Of a stretch of 64,000 bases of DNA, positions 56,776 through 64,000 are shown piece after piece; the stretch's first letter is position 1; each line of letters starts with the position of its first letter. Under the pieces are notes generated by a model that searched no databases, had not been told where the DNA came from, and was given only the letters and a program-made list of their open reading frames with translations. The position numbers and the translations under genes are program-made. Source of the DNA: Gallionella sp. (GTDB lineage Bacteria; Pseudomonadota; Gammaproteobacteria; Burkholderiales; Gallionellaceae); assembly GCA_028710525.1 (NCBI GenBank), contig JAQTTY010000001.1, positions 337,955 to 401,954 on the forward strand, given 5' to 3'.

Positions 56776-57876
56776 ATGATTAAGAAAGTTTCCGATTGGA
56801 ATCAGCTCTCCAGATTTGTGTTGCGAGGCTATAAATCTATAGCCGAGTGTGATATTGAACTTGGAAAACTGAACGTTCTGATTGGAGCTAACGGTGCAGG
56901 AAAATCCAATTTCATCGGTTTCTTTCGCTTGATTAATCGCATTCTGGATAATCAGCTTCAAGCATCTGTTGGAGATGCGGGCGGGCCGGATGCGCTACTG
57001 CATTTTGGCCGAAAAAAAACCGAAGAACTGCATGCGGAGATGTATTTCGGGCATAACGGCTACCAGTTTACGCTCAAGCCAACGCAAGACAATCGCATGA
57101 TGTTTGCGCATGAGGCTCTCTGGTGGGAGCAGCATGGGGATTGGCGTCCACATTCCGGTCATTTCGAGACCTACGTGGAAGAACAAAAAAAGAAAACCAA
57201 AATTTACGAATATGTAGTCCCCGCCATGCGTCGCTGGCGACTCTATCATTTCCATGACACAGGCCGTAGTGCTCTGGTCAAGCAGGTTCATGGCATCAAT
57301 GACAATGAATATCTGCGCGATGATGCGCGTAACCTCGCGGCCTTCCTGTATCGCCTGAAGAATCATCACGAGGCTCATTACAAGCGCATTGTCAAAGCCA
57401 TTCAGTTAGTGGCGCCGTTCTTCGGCGACTTCCATCTGCGCCCCACTCTGGATAATTTGGAAAAAATCCAGCTTGAATGGACCGAGGCGGGGCAAGACAT
57501 TCCGTTTACTGCTAGCGCTTTATCAGATGGGACTTTGCGTTTTATTTGCCTCGCTACGGTGTTGTTGCAACCTAATGAGTTTATGCCCGCCACCATTCTT
57601 ATCGATGAGCCGGAATTGGGACTGCATCCCTTTGCAATTGCTGCTCTGGGTGGATTGATGAAATCTGCAGCTGGTAATCATCAGCTTATCGTTTCTACCC
57701 AGTCTGTCGAGCTGGTCAATGAATTTGATGCTGACAATCTCGTTGTGGTCGACAAGCAAGGTGGTGCTTCAACCTTTAAACGCCTGAATGGTGAGGAGTT
57801 GGCTGAATGGCTGGGCGACTACAGTCTAGGTGAATTGTGGAAGAAGAATCTGCTGGGCGGGAGGCCGACGCGATGA
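56776..57876 (+). CDS. AAA_21-type ATPase, part of a two-gene putative defence module
   Basis: A 366-residue SMC/ABC-like ATPase. Walker A is IGANGAGKSN (GANGAGKS at 37-44), an ABC-like signature is SALSDGTLRF (247-256), Walker B is LIDEPELGLHP (275-285) and the switch-like STQS is at 307-310. The middle part (residues 100-230) is unlike transporter ATPases. Its ATG overlaps the stop of a short upstream frame, and its stop overlaps the DUF4276 gene by four bases (ATGA). ATPases of this type with Toprim-like partners occur in abortive-infection systems such as PARIS, OLD and AbiL. The role here is inferred from that analogy. Confidence 0.8.
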   Translation: MIKKVSDWNQLSRFVLRGYKSIAECDIELGKLNVLIGANGAGKSNFIGFFRLINRILDNQLQASVGDAGGPDALLHFGRKKTEELHAEMYFGHNGYQFTLKPTQDNRMMFAHEALWWEQHGDWRPHSGHFETYVEEQKKKTKIYEYVVPAMRRWRLYHFHDTGRSALVKQVHGINDNEYLRDDARNLAAFLYRLKNHHEAHYKRIVKAIQLVAPFFGDFHLRPTLDNLEKIQLEWTEAGQDIPFTASALSDGTLRFICLATVLLQPNEFMPATILIDEPELGLHPFAIAALGGLMKSAAGNHQLIVSTQSVELVNEFDADNLVVVDKQGGASTFKRLNGEELAEWLGDYSLGELWKKNLLGGRPTR

Positions 57877-58544
57877 CCCGCGTTTACCTGCTGGTCGAAG
57901 GACAGACCGAGGAAGCATTTGTGCGCGAGTTGCTTGAGCCACATTACGCGCGTTTGGGTTTGTATCTCACCCCCATCATCGTTAGCACTAGTCCGGGTTA
58001 CAAAGGCGGCGTGGTGAGCTATGCCAAGATCAAACCTCAACTCCTGCGCTTGTGCAGACAGGATGCTGCCGCTCATGTCACCACGCTATTCGACTTGTAT
58101 GCCCTGCCGCAAGACTTTCCCGGCAAAGCCGATGCAGCATATCCATCAGCTGGCACGGGGCATATGAAAGCCTCATTTCTGGAGGCACAACTGACGCAAG
58201 ACATCGCTCAATCTAATTTCATCCCTAACTTGGTGGTGCATGAGTTTGAGGCATTATTATTCGTGGATACAAGAAAGTTTTCCGAGTGGGTTGATAACTA
58301 CAAAATCGTGATTTCTTTGGGCGACCAGGCGCAGGATTATGAAACCCCAGAAGACATTAACGATAGCCCGAAAACGGCTCCCTCCAAGCGCATTCTGGCT
58401 GTCATGCCGAACTATCAAAAAACGTTCCATGGCCCTTTGATTGCTTGCGAAATCGGGCTGGATGCTATGCGAGGTGCTTGCCCACACTTTAATGAATGGT
58501 TGAAAAAACTGGATGCACTGTTGCCGTCTATGACAACGGCTTGA
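57873..58544 (+). CDS. DUF4276 family protein, partner of the upstream ATPase
   Basis: A 223-residue protein with the DUF4276 motifs: VEGQTEEAF near the N-terminus (E9), TLFDLYALP (D74), HEFEALLF (123-130) followed by D132, and the C-terminal CPHFNEWLKKL block. The spaced acidic residues resemble a Toprim-like metal site, so a nuclease role is plausible but not shown. It is translated from an ATGA overlap with the ATPase gene, implying fixed stoichiometry. No terminator separates it from thrC, 45 bases on, so thrC may share its transcript. Confidence 0.75.
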   Translation: MTRVYLLVEGQTEEAFVRELLEPHYARLGLYLTPIIVSTSPGYKGGVVSYAKIKPQLLRLCRQDAAAHVTTLFDLYALPQDFPGKADAAYPSAGTGHMKASFLEAQLTQDIAQSNFIPNLVVHEFEALLFVDTRKFSEWVDNYKIVISLGDQAQDYETPEDINDSPKTAPSKRILAVMPNYQKTFHGPLIACEIGLDAMRGACPHFNEWLKKLDALLPSMTTA

Positions 58545-58589
58545 GTTGGTGGCTTCCAGCTCGAAATACTTTTCGGATAAGGAATTTTA

Positions 58590-60041
58590 ATGAAATACAT
58601 CTCCACACGCGGCAACGCGCCGGCCAAGACATTTACTGAAATCCTGTTGGGCGGTCTCGCACCCGATGGCGGGCTGTATCTGCCGGAAGAATATCCGCAG
58701 GTGACGCGTGCCGAGTTGGATGCTTGGCGCAAGCTGTCGTATGCCGATCTAGCGTTCGCGGTGTTGTCCAAGTTTGCGACCGATATTCCAGCCGCTGACC
58801 TGCAGGCCATTATCAGCAAGACTTACACCGCCGAGGTGTACAACAAGGGACGCGCGGATTCGGATTTCGAACAGATCACGCCGTTGCGCACACTTGAACC
58901 GGGCGTGCATATTCTAGAGTTGTCCAATGGACCGACGCTGGCCTTCAAGGACATGGCGATGCAGTTGCTGGGCAATCTGTTCGAGTATGCGTTGGCTAAA
59001 CAGCACGACGAGTTGAACATCCTCGGTGCGACTTCCGGTGACACCGGTTCGGCGGCGGAATATGCGATGCGCGGCAAGCGTGGCATCCGTGTATTTATGT
59101 TGTCACCTAACGGCAAGATGTCGGCCTTCCAGCGCGCGCAGATGTATTCGCTACAAGACCCCAACATCCACAACATCGCCGTCAACGGCATGTTCGATGA
59201 CGCGCAAGACTTGGTGAAAGCCGTGTCCAACGACCACGCTTACAAGGCCGCGCACAAGATAGGCACGGTCAACTCCATCAACTGGGGCCGCGTGTCGGCG
59301 CAGATCGTGTATTACTTCAAAGGCTATTTCGCTGCCACACAATCGAATGACGAGCAGGTCGCGTTCTCGGTACCGTCAGGTAACTTTGGCAATATCTGCG
59401 CAGGCCACATCGCACGCATGATGGGTTTGCCTATCGGCCAACTGATCTTGGCGACTAACGAGAACGACGTGTTGGACGAGTTCTTTACCACTGGTCAATA
59501 CAAGCCGCGCGGTACGGCGCATACCTATGAGACCAGCAGCCCATCCATGGACATCAGCAAAGCGTCCAACTTTGAGCGCTTCGTGTTCGATCTGGTTGGA
59601 CGCGATGGCGCCAAGGTGCGTGAGTTTTGGAGCAAGGTGGAAGCGGGCAGCGGGACGGCCGACAGCGTGGCTTTCGATATCCACCATACCCCGTATTGGG
59701 ATGCGTTGCAGCAGTTCCATTTCGCATCGGGCAAGAGCTCACATTACGACAGACTCAAGACCATACGTGGCATCTATGAAGAATATGGCGTGATGGTCGA
59801 TCCTCACACTGCCGATGGCATCAAGGTCGGTATGGAGCAGCGTCGTCCTAATCTGCCGCTGATCTGTTTGGAGACTGCGTTGCCCGCAAAATTCGAAGAG
59901 ACCATCGTCGAGGCGCTGTCATGCAAACCTGAACGCCCCGCAGCGTTGGAAGGCATAGAAGACTTACCACAACGCTGTGTGGTGATGGATGCGGATGTGG
60001 TTAAACTTAAGGCCTACGTCAGCGCAAATATCACCCATTAG
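58590..60041 (+). CDS. thrC: threonine synthase
   Basis: A 483-residue PLP enzyme of the class related to E. coli ThrC, converting O-phosphohomoserine to threonine. The PLP Lys is in PTLAFKDMAMQLLGN and the phosphate loop in GATSGDTGSAAEYAM, with the N-terminal YISTRGNAPAKTFTE segment also typical. AAGGA precedes the ATG. With hom it completes the homoserine-threonine branch, but the two genes are separated here by the ATPase/DUF4276 pair. Confidence 0.95.
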   Translation: MKYISTRGNAPAKTFTEILLGGLAPDGGLYLPEEYPQVTRAELDAWRKLSYADLAFAVLSKFATDIPAADLQAIISKTYTAEVYNKGRADSDFEQITPLRTLEPGVHILELSNGPTLAFKDMAMQLLGNLFEYALAKQHDELNILGATSGDTGSAAEYAMRGKRGIRVFMLSPNGKMSAFQRAQMYSLQDPNIHNIAVNGMFDDAQDLVKAVSNDHAYKAAHKIGTVNSINWGRVSAQIVYYFKGYFAATQSNDEQVAFSVPSGNFGNICAGHIARMMGLPIGQLILATNENDVLDEFFTTGQYKPRGTAHTYETSSPSMDISKASNFERFVFDLVGRDGAKVREFWSKVEAGSGTADSVAFDIHHTPYWDALQQFHFASGKSSHYDRLKTIRGIYEEYGVMVDPHTADGIKVGMEQRRPNLPLICLETALPAKFEETIVEALSCKPERPAALEGIEDLPQRCVVMDADVVKLKAYVSANITH

Positions 60042-60066
60042 TTGTAGCTCATCTTAGGGCAGGAAT

Positions 60067-60972
60067 ATGAATAACCTTATCTTGCTCATCTTATGTTTTA
60101 TTGCTGGCATGCTGTTGCGTTGGGGCAAGCGTATGCCGGACAACGCTTCGGCTACGCTCAACAGTTTCATCATCCATGTGTCGCTACCCGCGCTGACGCT
60201 GCTGTATATCCATCAGCTCAAGCTCTCGGCGGATGTGGCTTTGATCGGTCTGATGGCTTGGTTGTTGTTCGCGCTCTCGGCAGGATTTTTCTGGGTGGTG
60301 GGTCGTTGGCTTAACTTGCCGCGTGGGACGACAGGCGCACTTATATTGGTCGGTGGTTTGGGCAACACCTCGTTCTTTGGTTTGCCCATGGTCGAGGCTT
60401 TCTATGGCAAGGCGGGTTTGACCACGGCCATCATCGCAGACCAGTTGGGTTCCTTCTTCGTGCTGTCCATACTGGGTATCACCGTGGCGGGTTTGTATTC
60501 CTCGGGTAGGCCTTCGGCGACGCAGATACTCAAACGCATCGCCTTATTCCCACCCTTCATCTCGCTGCTGATCGCGCTGATGCTGATCCCCATAGAGTAC
60601 GCGGAATGGTTCACGGTATTGCTCAAGCGCTTGGGTGATACCTTGGCGCCTATGGCCTTGCTCTCGGTCGGGCTGCAACTGCGCCCACGTCAGGTGTTGA
60701 GTAACGCGCGTAATTTGGCCTTAGGGTTAGGCTTCAAATTGGTATTGGCCCCGCTGGTGATCTATATCATCTATGTAGAGTTGCTGGGGGCGCACGGCCC
60801 GACCATGCAAGTGGTGCTGTTCGAGGCGGCTATGCCCCCCATGATCACCGCCGCTATCGTCGCTACCGAGCACGACCTCGATCCGCAATTCGCCACGCTG
60901 ATGGTGGCGGTAGGCTTGGTGATCTCTTTTGTGACGCTCACCGGATGGTGGTGGGTACTGCAAGGTGTTTGA
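60067..60972 (+). CDS. AEC family transporter
   Basis: A 301-residue membrane protein with about ten helices of the auxin-efflux-carrier family (conserved GGLGNTSFFGLPMVEAFYG and the AMPPMITAAIVATEHDLD segment). Bacterial members carry malate or other small acids; the substrate here is unknown. AGGA precedes the ATG. It lies 25 bases after thrC. Confidence 0.88.
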   Translation: MNNLILLILCFIAGMLLRWGKRMPDNASATLNSFIIHVSLPALTLLYIHQLKLSADVALIGLMAWLLFALSAGFFWVVGRWLNLPRGTTGALILVGGLGNTSFFGLPMVEAFYGKAGLTTAIIADQLGSFFVLSILGITVAGLYSSGRPSATQILKRIALFPPFISLLIALMLIPIEYAEWFTVLLKRLGDTLAPMALLSVGLQLRPRQVLSNARNLALGLGFKLVLAPLVIYIIYVELLGAHGPTMQVVLFEAAMPPMITAAIVATEHDLDPQFATLMVAVGLVISFVTLTGWWWVLQGV

Positions 60973-60988
60973 AGTTCCGCAGTCCGAA

Positions 60989-61516
60989 CTAGGATACAAG
61001 CTTGAGGGATAAGGTGAGCGTATAGCTGGCGACCGGTTCTGTACCGAGGCTGGGTACGTGGGCGATGACCTGTATCGCTTTATCCACTCGTTCACCTGTA
61101 GCGATCGCTTGTTCGATCAGCGCGGCGATCTCATCGCCCTGTTCGCAGGTGAAGTCCACTGCACCCATCGCGCGCTTGTGGAATTGGGCATGGCAATCTT
61201 TGAAGATCAGCGAGATATTTTGTCCGCGTTGCGCAATCAACTCCATCACCAACAATCCTATCGCGCAATCCGCGCCCACGCTCAGCGCCCCGAAATACAT
61301 AGAGCCCCAATGGTTGCGATTCCTGCGATTCAGCGGCAACCTGACTACGATGCGCTGTGGACTGAGCGCAATGACGCTGGGCCTTACGTACAGCATCATG
61401 GGGATATTGCGCCAGCCGAACAGGCGCAAGCCCAGCGTAGCGCGTGTCGTAGTTGATAGCAGCTTGTCTATCCAAGTAGTGATGGCAATCTCGCTAGGTG
61501 CTAAGCAGGCACTCAT
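60989..61516 (-). CDS. DUF4442/hotdog-fold thioesterase-like protein
   Basis: A 175-residue protein with the hotdog layout: RNRNHWGSMYFGALSVGADC is the central helix with the conserved Asn-His-x-Gly, and IFKDCHAQFHKRAMGAVDFTCEQ the following strands. It matches DUF4442, often annotated as PaaI-like thioesterase. The substrate is unknown. ATG 61516 is preferred; the upstream extension to 61633 overlaps the neighbouring gene and is not family-like. Confidence 0.82.
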   Translation of the reverse strand: MSACLAPSEIAITTWIDKLLSTTTRATLGLRLFGWRNIPMMLYVRPSVIALSPQRIVVRLPLNRRNRNHWGSMYFGALSVGADCAIGLLVMELIAQRGQNISLIFKDCHAQFHKRAMGAVDFTCEQGDEIAALIEQAIATGERVDKAIQVIAHVPSLGTEPVASYTLTLSLKLVS

Positions 61517-61539
61517 CCTGTGACGAATCAGGGCGAATA

Positions 61540-63789
61540 TCAAGCGTTGTTGTTGGTGTGGCGTTGCACACACTGTTCGAACTCGACCAGTATCACCGGT
61601 TTGCCGTACAGATGACCTTGGAAGGACAGGCATCCCTGACTGAGCAAGACCTGTTCTTGAGCTTCGTTCTCCACGCCTTCCGCCAAGATATTGATACGCA
61701 TGCTGGCGGCCATATCTATCATGGAACGTACGATGGCCATGTCGTACTCGTCCGTGGCGATTTCTTTAACAAAGGACTGGTCGATCTTGATCTGATCGAG
61801 CGGCATACGCTTGAGGTGGGTGAGTGATGAGTGTCCGGTACCGAAATCGTCCATGGACAGACTCACGCCGAGCGCCTTGAGTTGTTGTAACACGCTGATG
61901 GTGTGCTCCATATCTAGCAGTGCCATGCTCTCGGTGATCTCCAGCTTCAAGCGTGAAGGGTCTATGCCGCTAGCATTGAGTGCTTGCTGCAGATGCTCGA
62001 TAAAGTCTGGACGATACAAGGATGCGGTGCTGGCAATGTTGCGTCCGTTCTTGGTCACATGTTTGGACTTGCGCAGTTGCGCGGCACTGACATTGATGGA
62101 GAGCACCAGGTCGCGGGTGAGCGGTGAGGCTTCCCAACGTTTAATTTGCGCGCAAGCAGTGTTGAGTACCCAGTTGCCTATAGAAAGAATCAGGTCACTC
62201 TCTTCAGCCAAACTAATGAATTGGGAAGGATGTAGCAAACCCAACTCAGGATGGTGCCAGCGTAACAAGGCTTCTGCACCGATTGCCTTCCTGTGCTGAT
62301 CGACCTGTATCTGGTAATACAACTCGAACTGGTCGTCCTGCAAAGCTGCGTATAAGTGATGCTCCAACTCGCTGCGAGCTTCCAATGCGTTCTGGGTGTT
62401 CTGGTCATAGAAGCGCACCGTGTTGCGTCCCGCTCTTTTGGCTTGATACATGGCAGTGTCGGCACGTTTCAGTAACTCTTCGGCGTCGATGTCGCCGCGA
62501 CTGAACAATGCCACGCCTAGACTGGCACCCCCGTGATGGGTATAGCTCGTGAGGTGATAAGGCTGGTTCAAAGCTACGCAGATCTTCTCGGCGATAGTGC
62601 CTGCCATCTCATTGGCAGACTCGGCATCACCACGCAAGGCATCCAGCAACACAACGAATTCGTCTCCACCTAGGCGCGCCACTACATCGCTGTTACGCAC
62701 GCAGGCTTTGATGCGATGCCCCACCTCGACCAGCAACTGGTCGCCCAAAGCATGACCCTTGGTGTCGTTGAGGGTTTTGAAATTATCTAGGTCGAGGAAA
62801 ATCAACCCGCCCATAGAGCCGAGATTGCGCGACAGCGCGATGGCATGGTCGAGTTGGTCTAGGAAGCGGCGACGGTTGGGCAGTCCGGTGAGCGCATCGC
62901 TATAAGCCAGTTCGTAGATAGTGGCATCTGAGCGTTTGGTGATGTTCTCTACTTCTTGTTCCGAGCGGCGCAGGCGTTCGATGATCAGGCCTAGATTGAT
63001 CAGCATGATGATGATGACCGCACCGCTGGTACGTTGTATGTTCAGTCGCAACACATGGATGTCTTGTTGCTGGCGTGCAATCGCATCCGCGATGACCTTG
63101 TTCTGATCATCCATGCTTTCGCGATGCAATACGGCAAGTTGTTCGCTCATCCATCGGTCTATTCCGCGTACACCTTGATCGATGACGAAGGTGTTGTTGA
63201 CCGATTTAGACAATGGATAGCGCGCGAGGAAGTTGCGATAGATATAACCGATCTGTATATGTCCCTCTATAAGGACATTGAACCTATCTACGAAGTGCAT
63301 TTCATTGAGAGAGCGTTGCTGCAGTTTTTTCAATTGCTCACGCGAGGTTAGCGGAAAAGCAGAGTTGCTCAGTTGTGTTATCGGCTGGTCTCTCTCGATA
63401 TTCTCCAGCGCTAACAGTTCGTCACGCAGTTCTTCCAGTTCTTTACGTACCTTGCGTTCGCTCTGCTCATACTGTTCCCAGTATTGTTGGTAAAGCACAG
63501 GGTCACGACCGCGCAGCAACACGTCCTTCCATTCCTGTACTTGGTTCTTGAATTCGATCTGTATCGCGGCAAGGTCATCTGACTGTTCACGTTGCCAAAG
63601 CAACTGACTGTTGTAATCTTGTTCAGCTTGGCCGAGTTTGCCGACCTGTTGGATGATGTTCACCAGACCGAGGATGGTAAAGATGGAGAGCAAGGCAATG
63701 ACTGCCAGTAGCAAGTATCTCTTGCGCTGGGCTAGGCTGAAGAAGGAGTTGATGGCTTTGATGCTTCGTCGGAGTTTCATGATCGCCAT
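61540..63789 (-). CDS. membrane GGDEF-EAL c-di-GMP protein
   Basis: A 749-residue protein. Two membrane helices (about residues 25-47 and 252-270) flank a helical periplasmic sensor of about 200 residues with FKNQVQEWKDVLLRG, a pattern shared with some chemoreceptors. A GGDEF domain follows (GGDEF intact, RNSD inhibitory site five residues before it), then an EAL domain with EALLRWH, INVSAAQL, LEITES, MDDFGTG, IKIDQSFV and EGVE. Both catalytic sites look complete, so the enzyme could make and break c-di-GMP. A short extra loop of about 18 residues (KHVTKNGRNIASTASLY) is inserted in the EAL domain. Confidence 0.94.
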   Translation of the reverse strand: MAIMKLRRSIKAINSFFSLAQRKRYLLLAVIALLSIFTILGLVNIIQQVGKLGQAEQDYNSQLLWQREQSDDLAAIQIEFKNQVQEWKDVLLRGRDPVLYQQYWEQYEQSERKVRKELEELRDELLALENIERDQPITQLSNSAFPLTSREQLKKLQQRSLNEMHFVDRFNVLIEGHIQIGYIYRNFLARYPLSKSVNNTFVIDQGVRGIDRWMSEQLAVLHRESMDDQNKVIADAIARQQQDIHVLRLNIQRTSGAVIIIMLINLGLIIERLRRSEQEVENITKRSDATIYELAYSDALTGLPNRRRFLDQLDHAIALSRNLGSMGGLIFLDLDNFKTLNDTKGHALGDQLLVEVGHRIKACVRNSDVVARLGGDEFVVLLDALRGDAESANEMAGTIAEKICVALNQPYHLTSYTHHGGASLGVALFSRGDIDAEELLKRADTAMYQAKRAGRNTVRFYDQNTQNALEARSELEHHLYAALQDDQFELYYQIQVDQHRKAIGAEALLRWHHPELGLLHPSQFISLAEESDLILSIGNWVLNTACAQIKRWEASPLTRDLVLSINVSAAQLRKSKHVTKNGRNIASTASLYRPDFIEHLQQALNASGIDPSRLKLEITESMALLDMEHTISVLQQLKALGVSLSMDDFGTGHSSLTHLKRMPLDQIKIDQSFVKEIATDEYDMAIVRSMIDMAASMRINILAEGVENEAQEQVLLSQGCLSFQGHLYGKPVILVEFEQCVQRHTNNNA

Positions 63790-63831
63790 AGGTTAGAGTC
63801 TGCGCGCATTATACCGTCGCCAATCGCACTA

Positions 63832-64000
63832 TCATTGTGCACTCAAGCAGTTCAGATAGATGGCCGCATCCGGTTGGGTGCGGTTACGTTGTGCCTGCCA
63901 GATCATTTCACTCAAGCACTCCATCATCTGGTGTTGCGCATCGTGTTCGGATTCCAACTTGTGCGTCAGGCGTACAAAATGCGCACGTATGCCGTGCGGC
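63832..64000 (-). CDS. DUF1841 family protein (5' part outside window)
   Basis: Only the last 55 residues are visible before the right window edge. They contain PHGIRAHFVRLTHKL, a helix with AQHQMMECLSEMIWQAQR and the ending PDAAIYLNCLSAQ, the typical C-terminus of DUF1841 proteins of betaproteobacteria, often found beside the nth endonuclease gene. Function is unknown. The stop TGA is at 63834-63832. The family call rests on recall of the C-terminal motif. Confidence 0.7.
   Translation of the reverse strand, partial: PHGIRAHFVRLTHKLESEHDAQHQMMECLSEMIWQAQRNRTQPDAAIYLNCLSAQ

Noticed and set aside
60989..61633. Longer form of the DUF4442 protein starting at 61633
   Set aside because: It would overlap the GGDEF-EAL gene by 94 bases and add an Arg/Gln-rich segment unlike the family.

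Overview
The window looks like a piece of a betaproteobacterial chromosome, most likely Nitrosomonadales and possibly Gallionellaceae-like. That placement rests on remembered gene neighbourhoods and protein flavour (the miaB/ybeY/corC/lnt and glyQ/glyS/gmhB/plsC blocks, alaA-hom-thrC, a YbiB-like/SUMT fusion, a DUF1841 protein at the right edge), not on a marker gene; no rRNA is present. Both ends cut through genes: a DAHL-type sensor protein on the left and a DUF1841-family protein on the right. Nearly all of the sequence is protein coding. There are three tRNA genes (Met, Asp, Ser). I found no prophage, insertion sequence or CRISPR array.

Layout: 1-6.2 kb holds the sensor fragment and a minus-strand run glyQ-glyS-gmhB-plsC-metallopeptidase, tied together by stop/start overlaps. 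6.4-10.3 kb is a TRAP transporter (dctP, then dctQM), marC and a small PepSY-like protein. 10.5-15.9 kb is lnt with a GIY-YIG gene, an RluF-type pseudouridine synthase, and corC-ybeY-miaB. 15.9-16.6 kb holds two paralogous 31-residue membrane microproteins. 16.6-25.9 kb has a TrpD/YbiB-like and uroporphyrinogen-III methyltransferase fusion, apbC, recQ, tRNA-Met, a STAS-like/EamA pair, a Rieske oxygenase, an orphan ParA and ferredoxin fdxA. 25.9-32.0 kb is an AddB/AddA-like helicase-nuclease pair that carries palindromic repeat elements in frame. 32.1-38.3 kb has sodB, a possibly broken gene, a REC-GGDEF cyclase, a PolB-like exonuclease, VanZ-like protein, rlmD and a BCS1-like AAA ATPase. 38.5-49.4 kb has an Ig-like lipoprotein, a membrane/TPR protein, a rhomboid protease, a GldC-like protein, a repeat-rich spacer, tex, ybhL, tRNA-Asp and tRNA-Ser with a duplicated tRNA-Ser half, queD and a bacteriohemerythrin. 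49.4-53.4 kb is a MoxR-DUF58-transglutaminase group. 53.5-64 kb has a DUF498 protein, alaA, hom, an inserted AAA-ATPase/DUF4276 pair, thrC, an AEC transporter, a DUF4442 protein and a GGDEF-EAL protein.

How genes work together: envelope biogenesis (gmhB, plsC, lnt, corC), translation and RNA modification (glyQS, miaB, ybeY, rlmD, RluF-type enzyme, queD, tRNAs), Fe-S and sirohaem chemistry (apbC, fdxA, SUMT fusion), DNA repair (recQ, AddAB-like pair), the aspartate-to-threonine branch (hom, thrC) and c-di-GMP signalling (REC-GGDEF, GGDEF-EAL). The parts that do not fit simple housekeeping are the tandem microproteins at 16.1-16.5 kb, the ATPase/DUF4276 pair wedged between hom and thrC, the in-frame palindromes in the AddAB-like genes, the duplicated tRNA-Ser half and the GldC-like protein.
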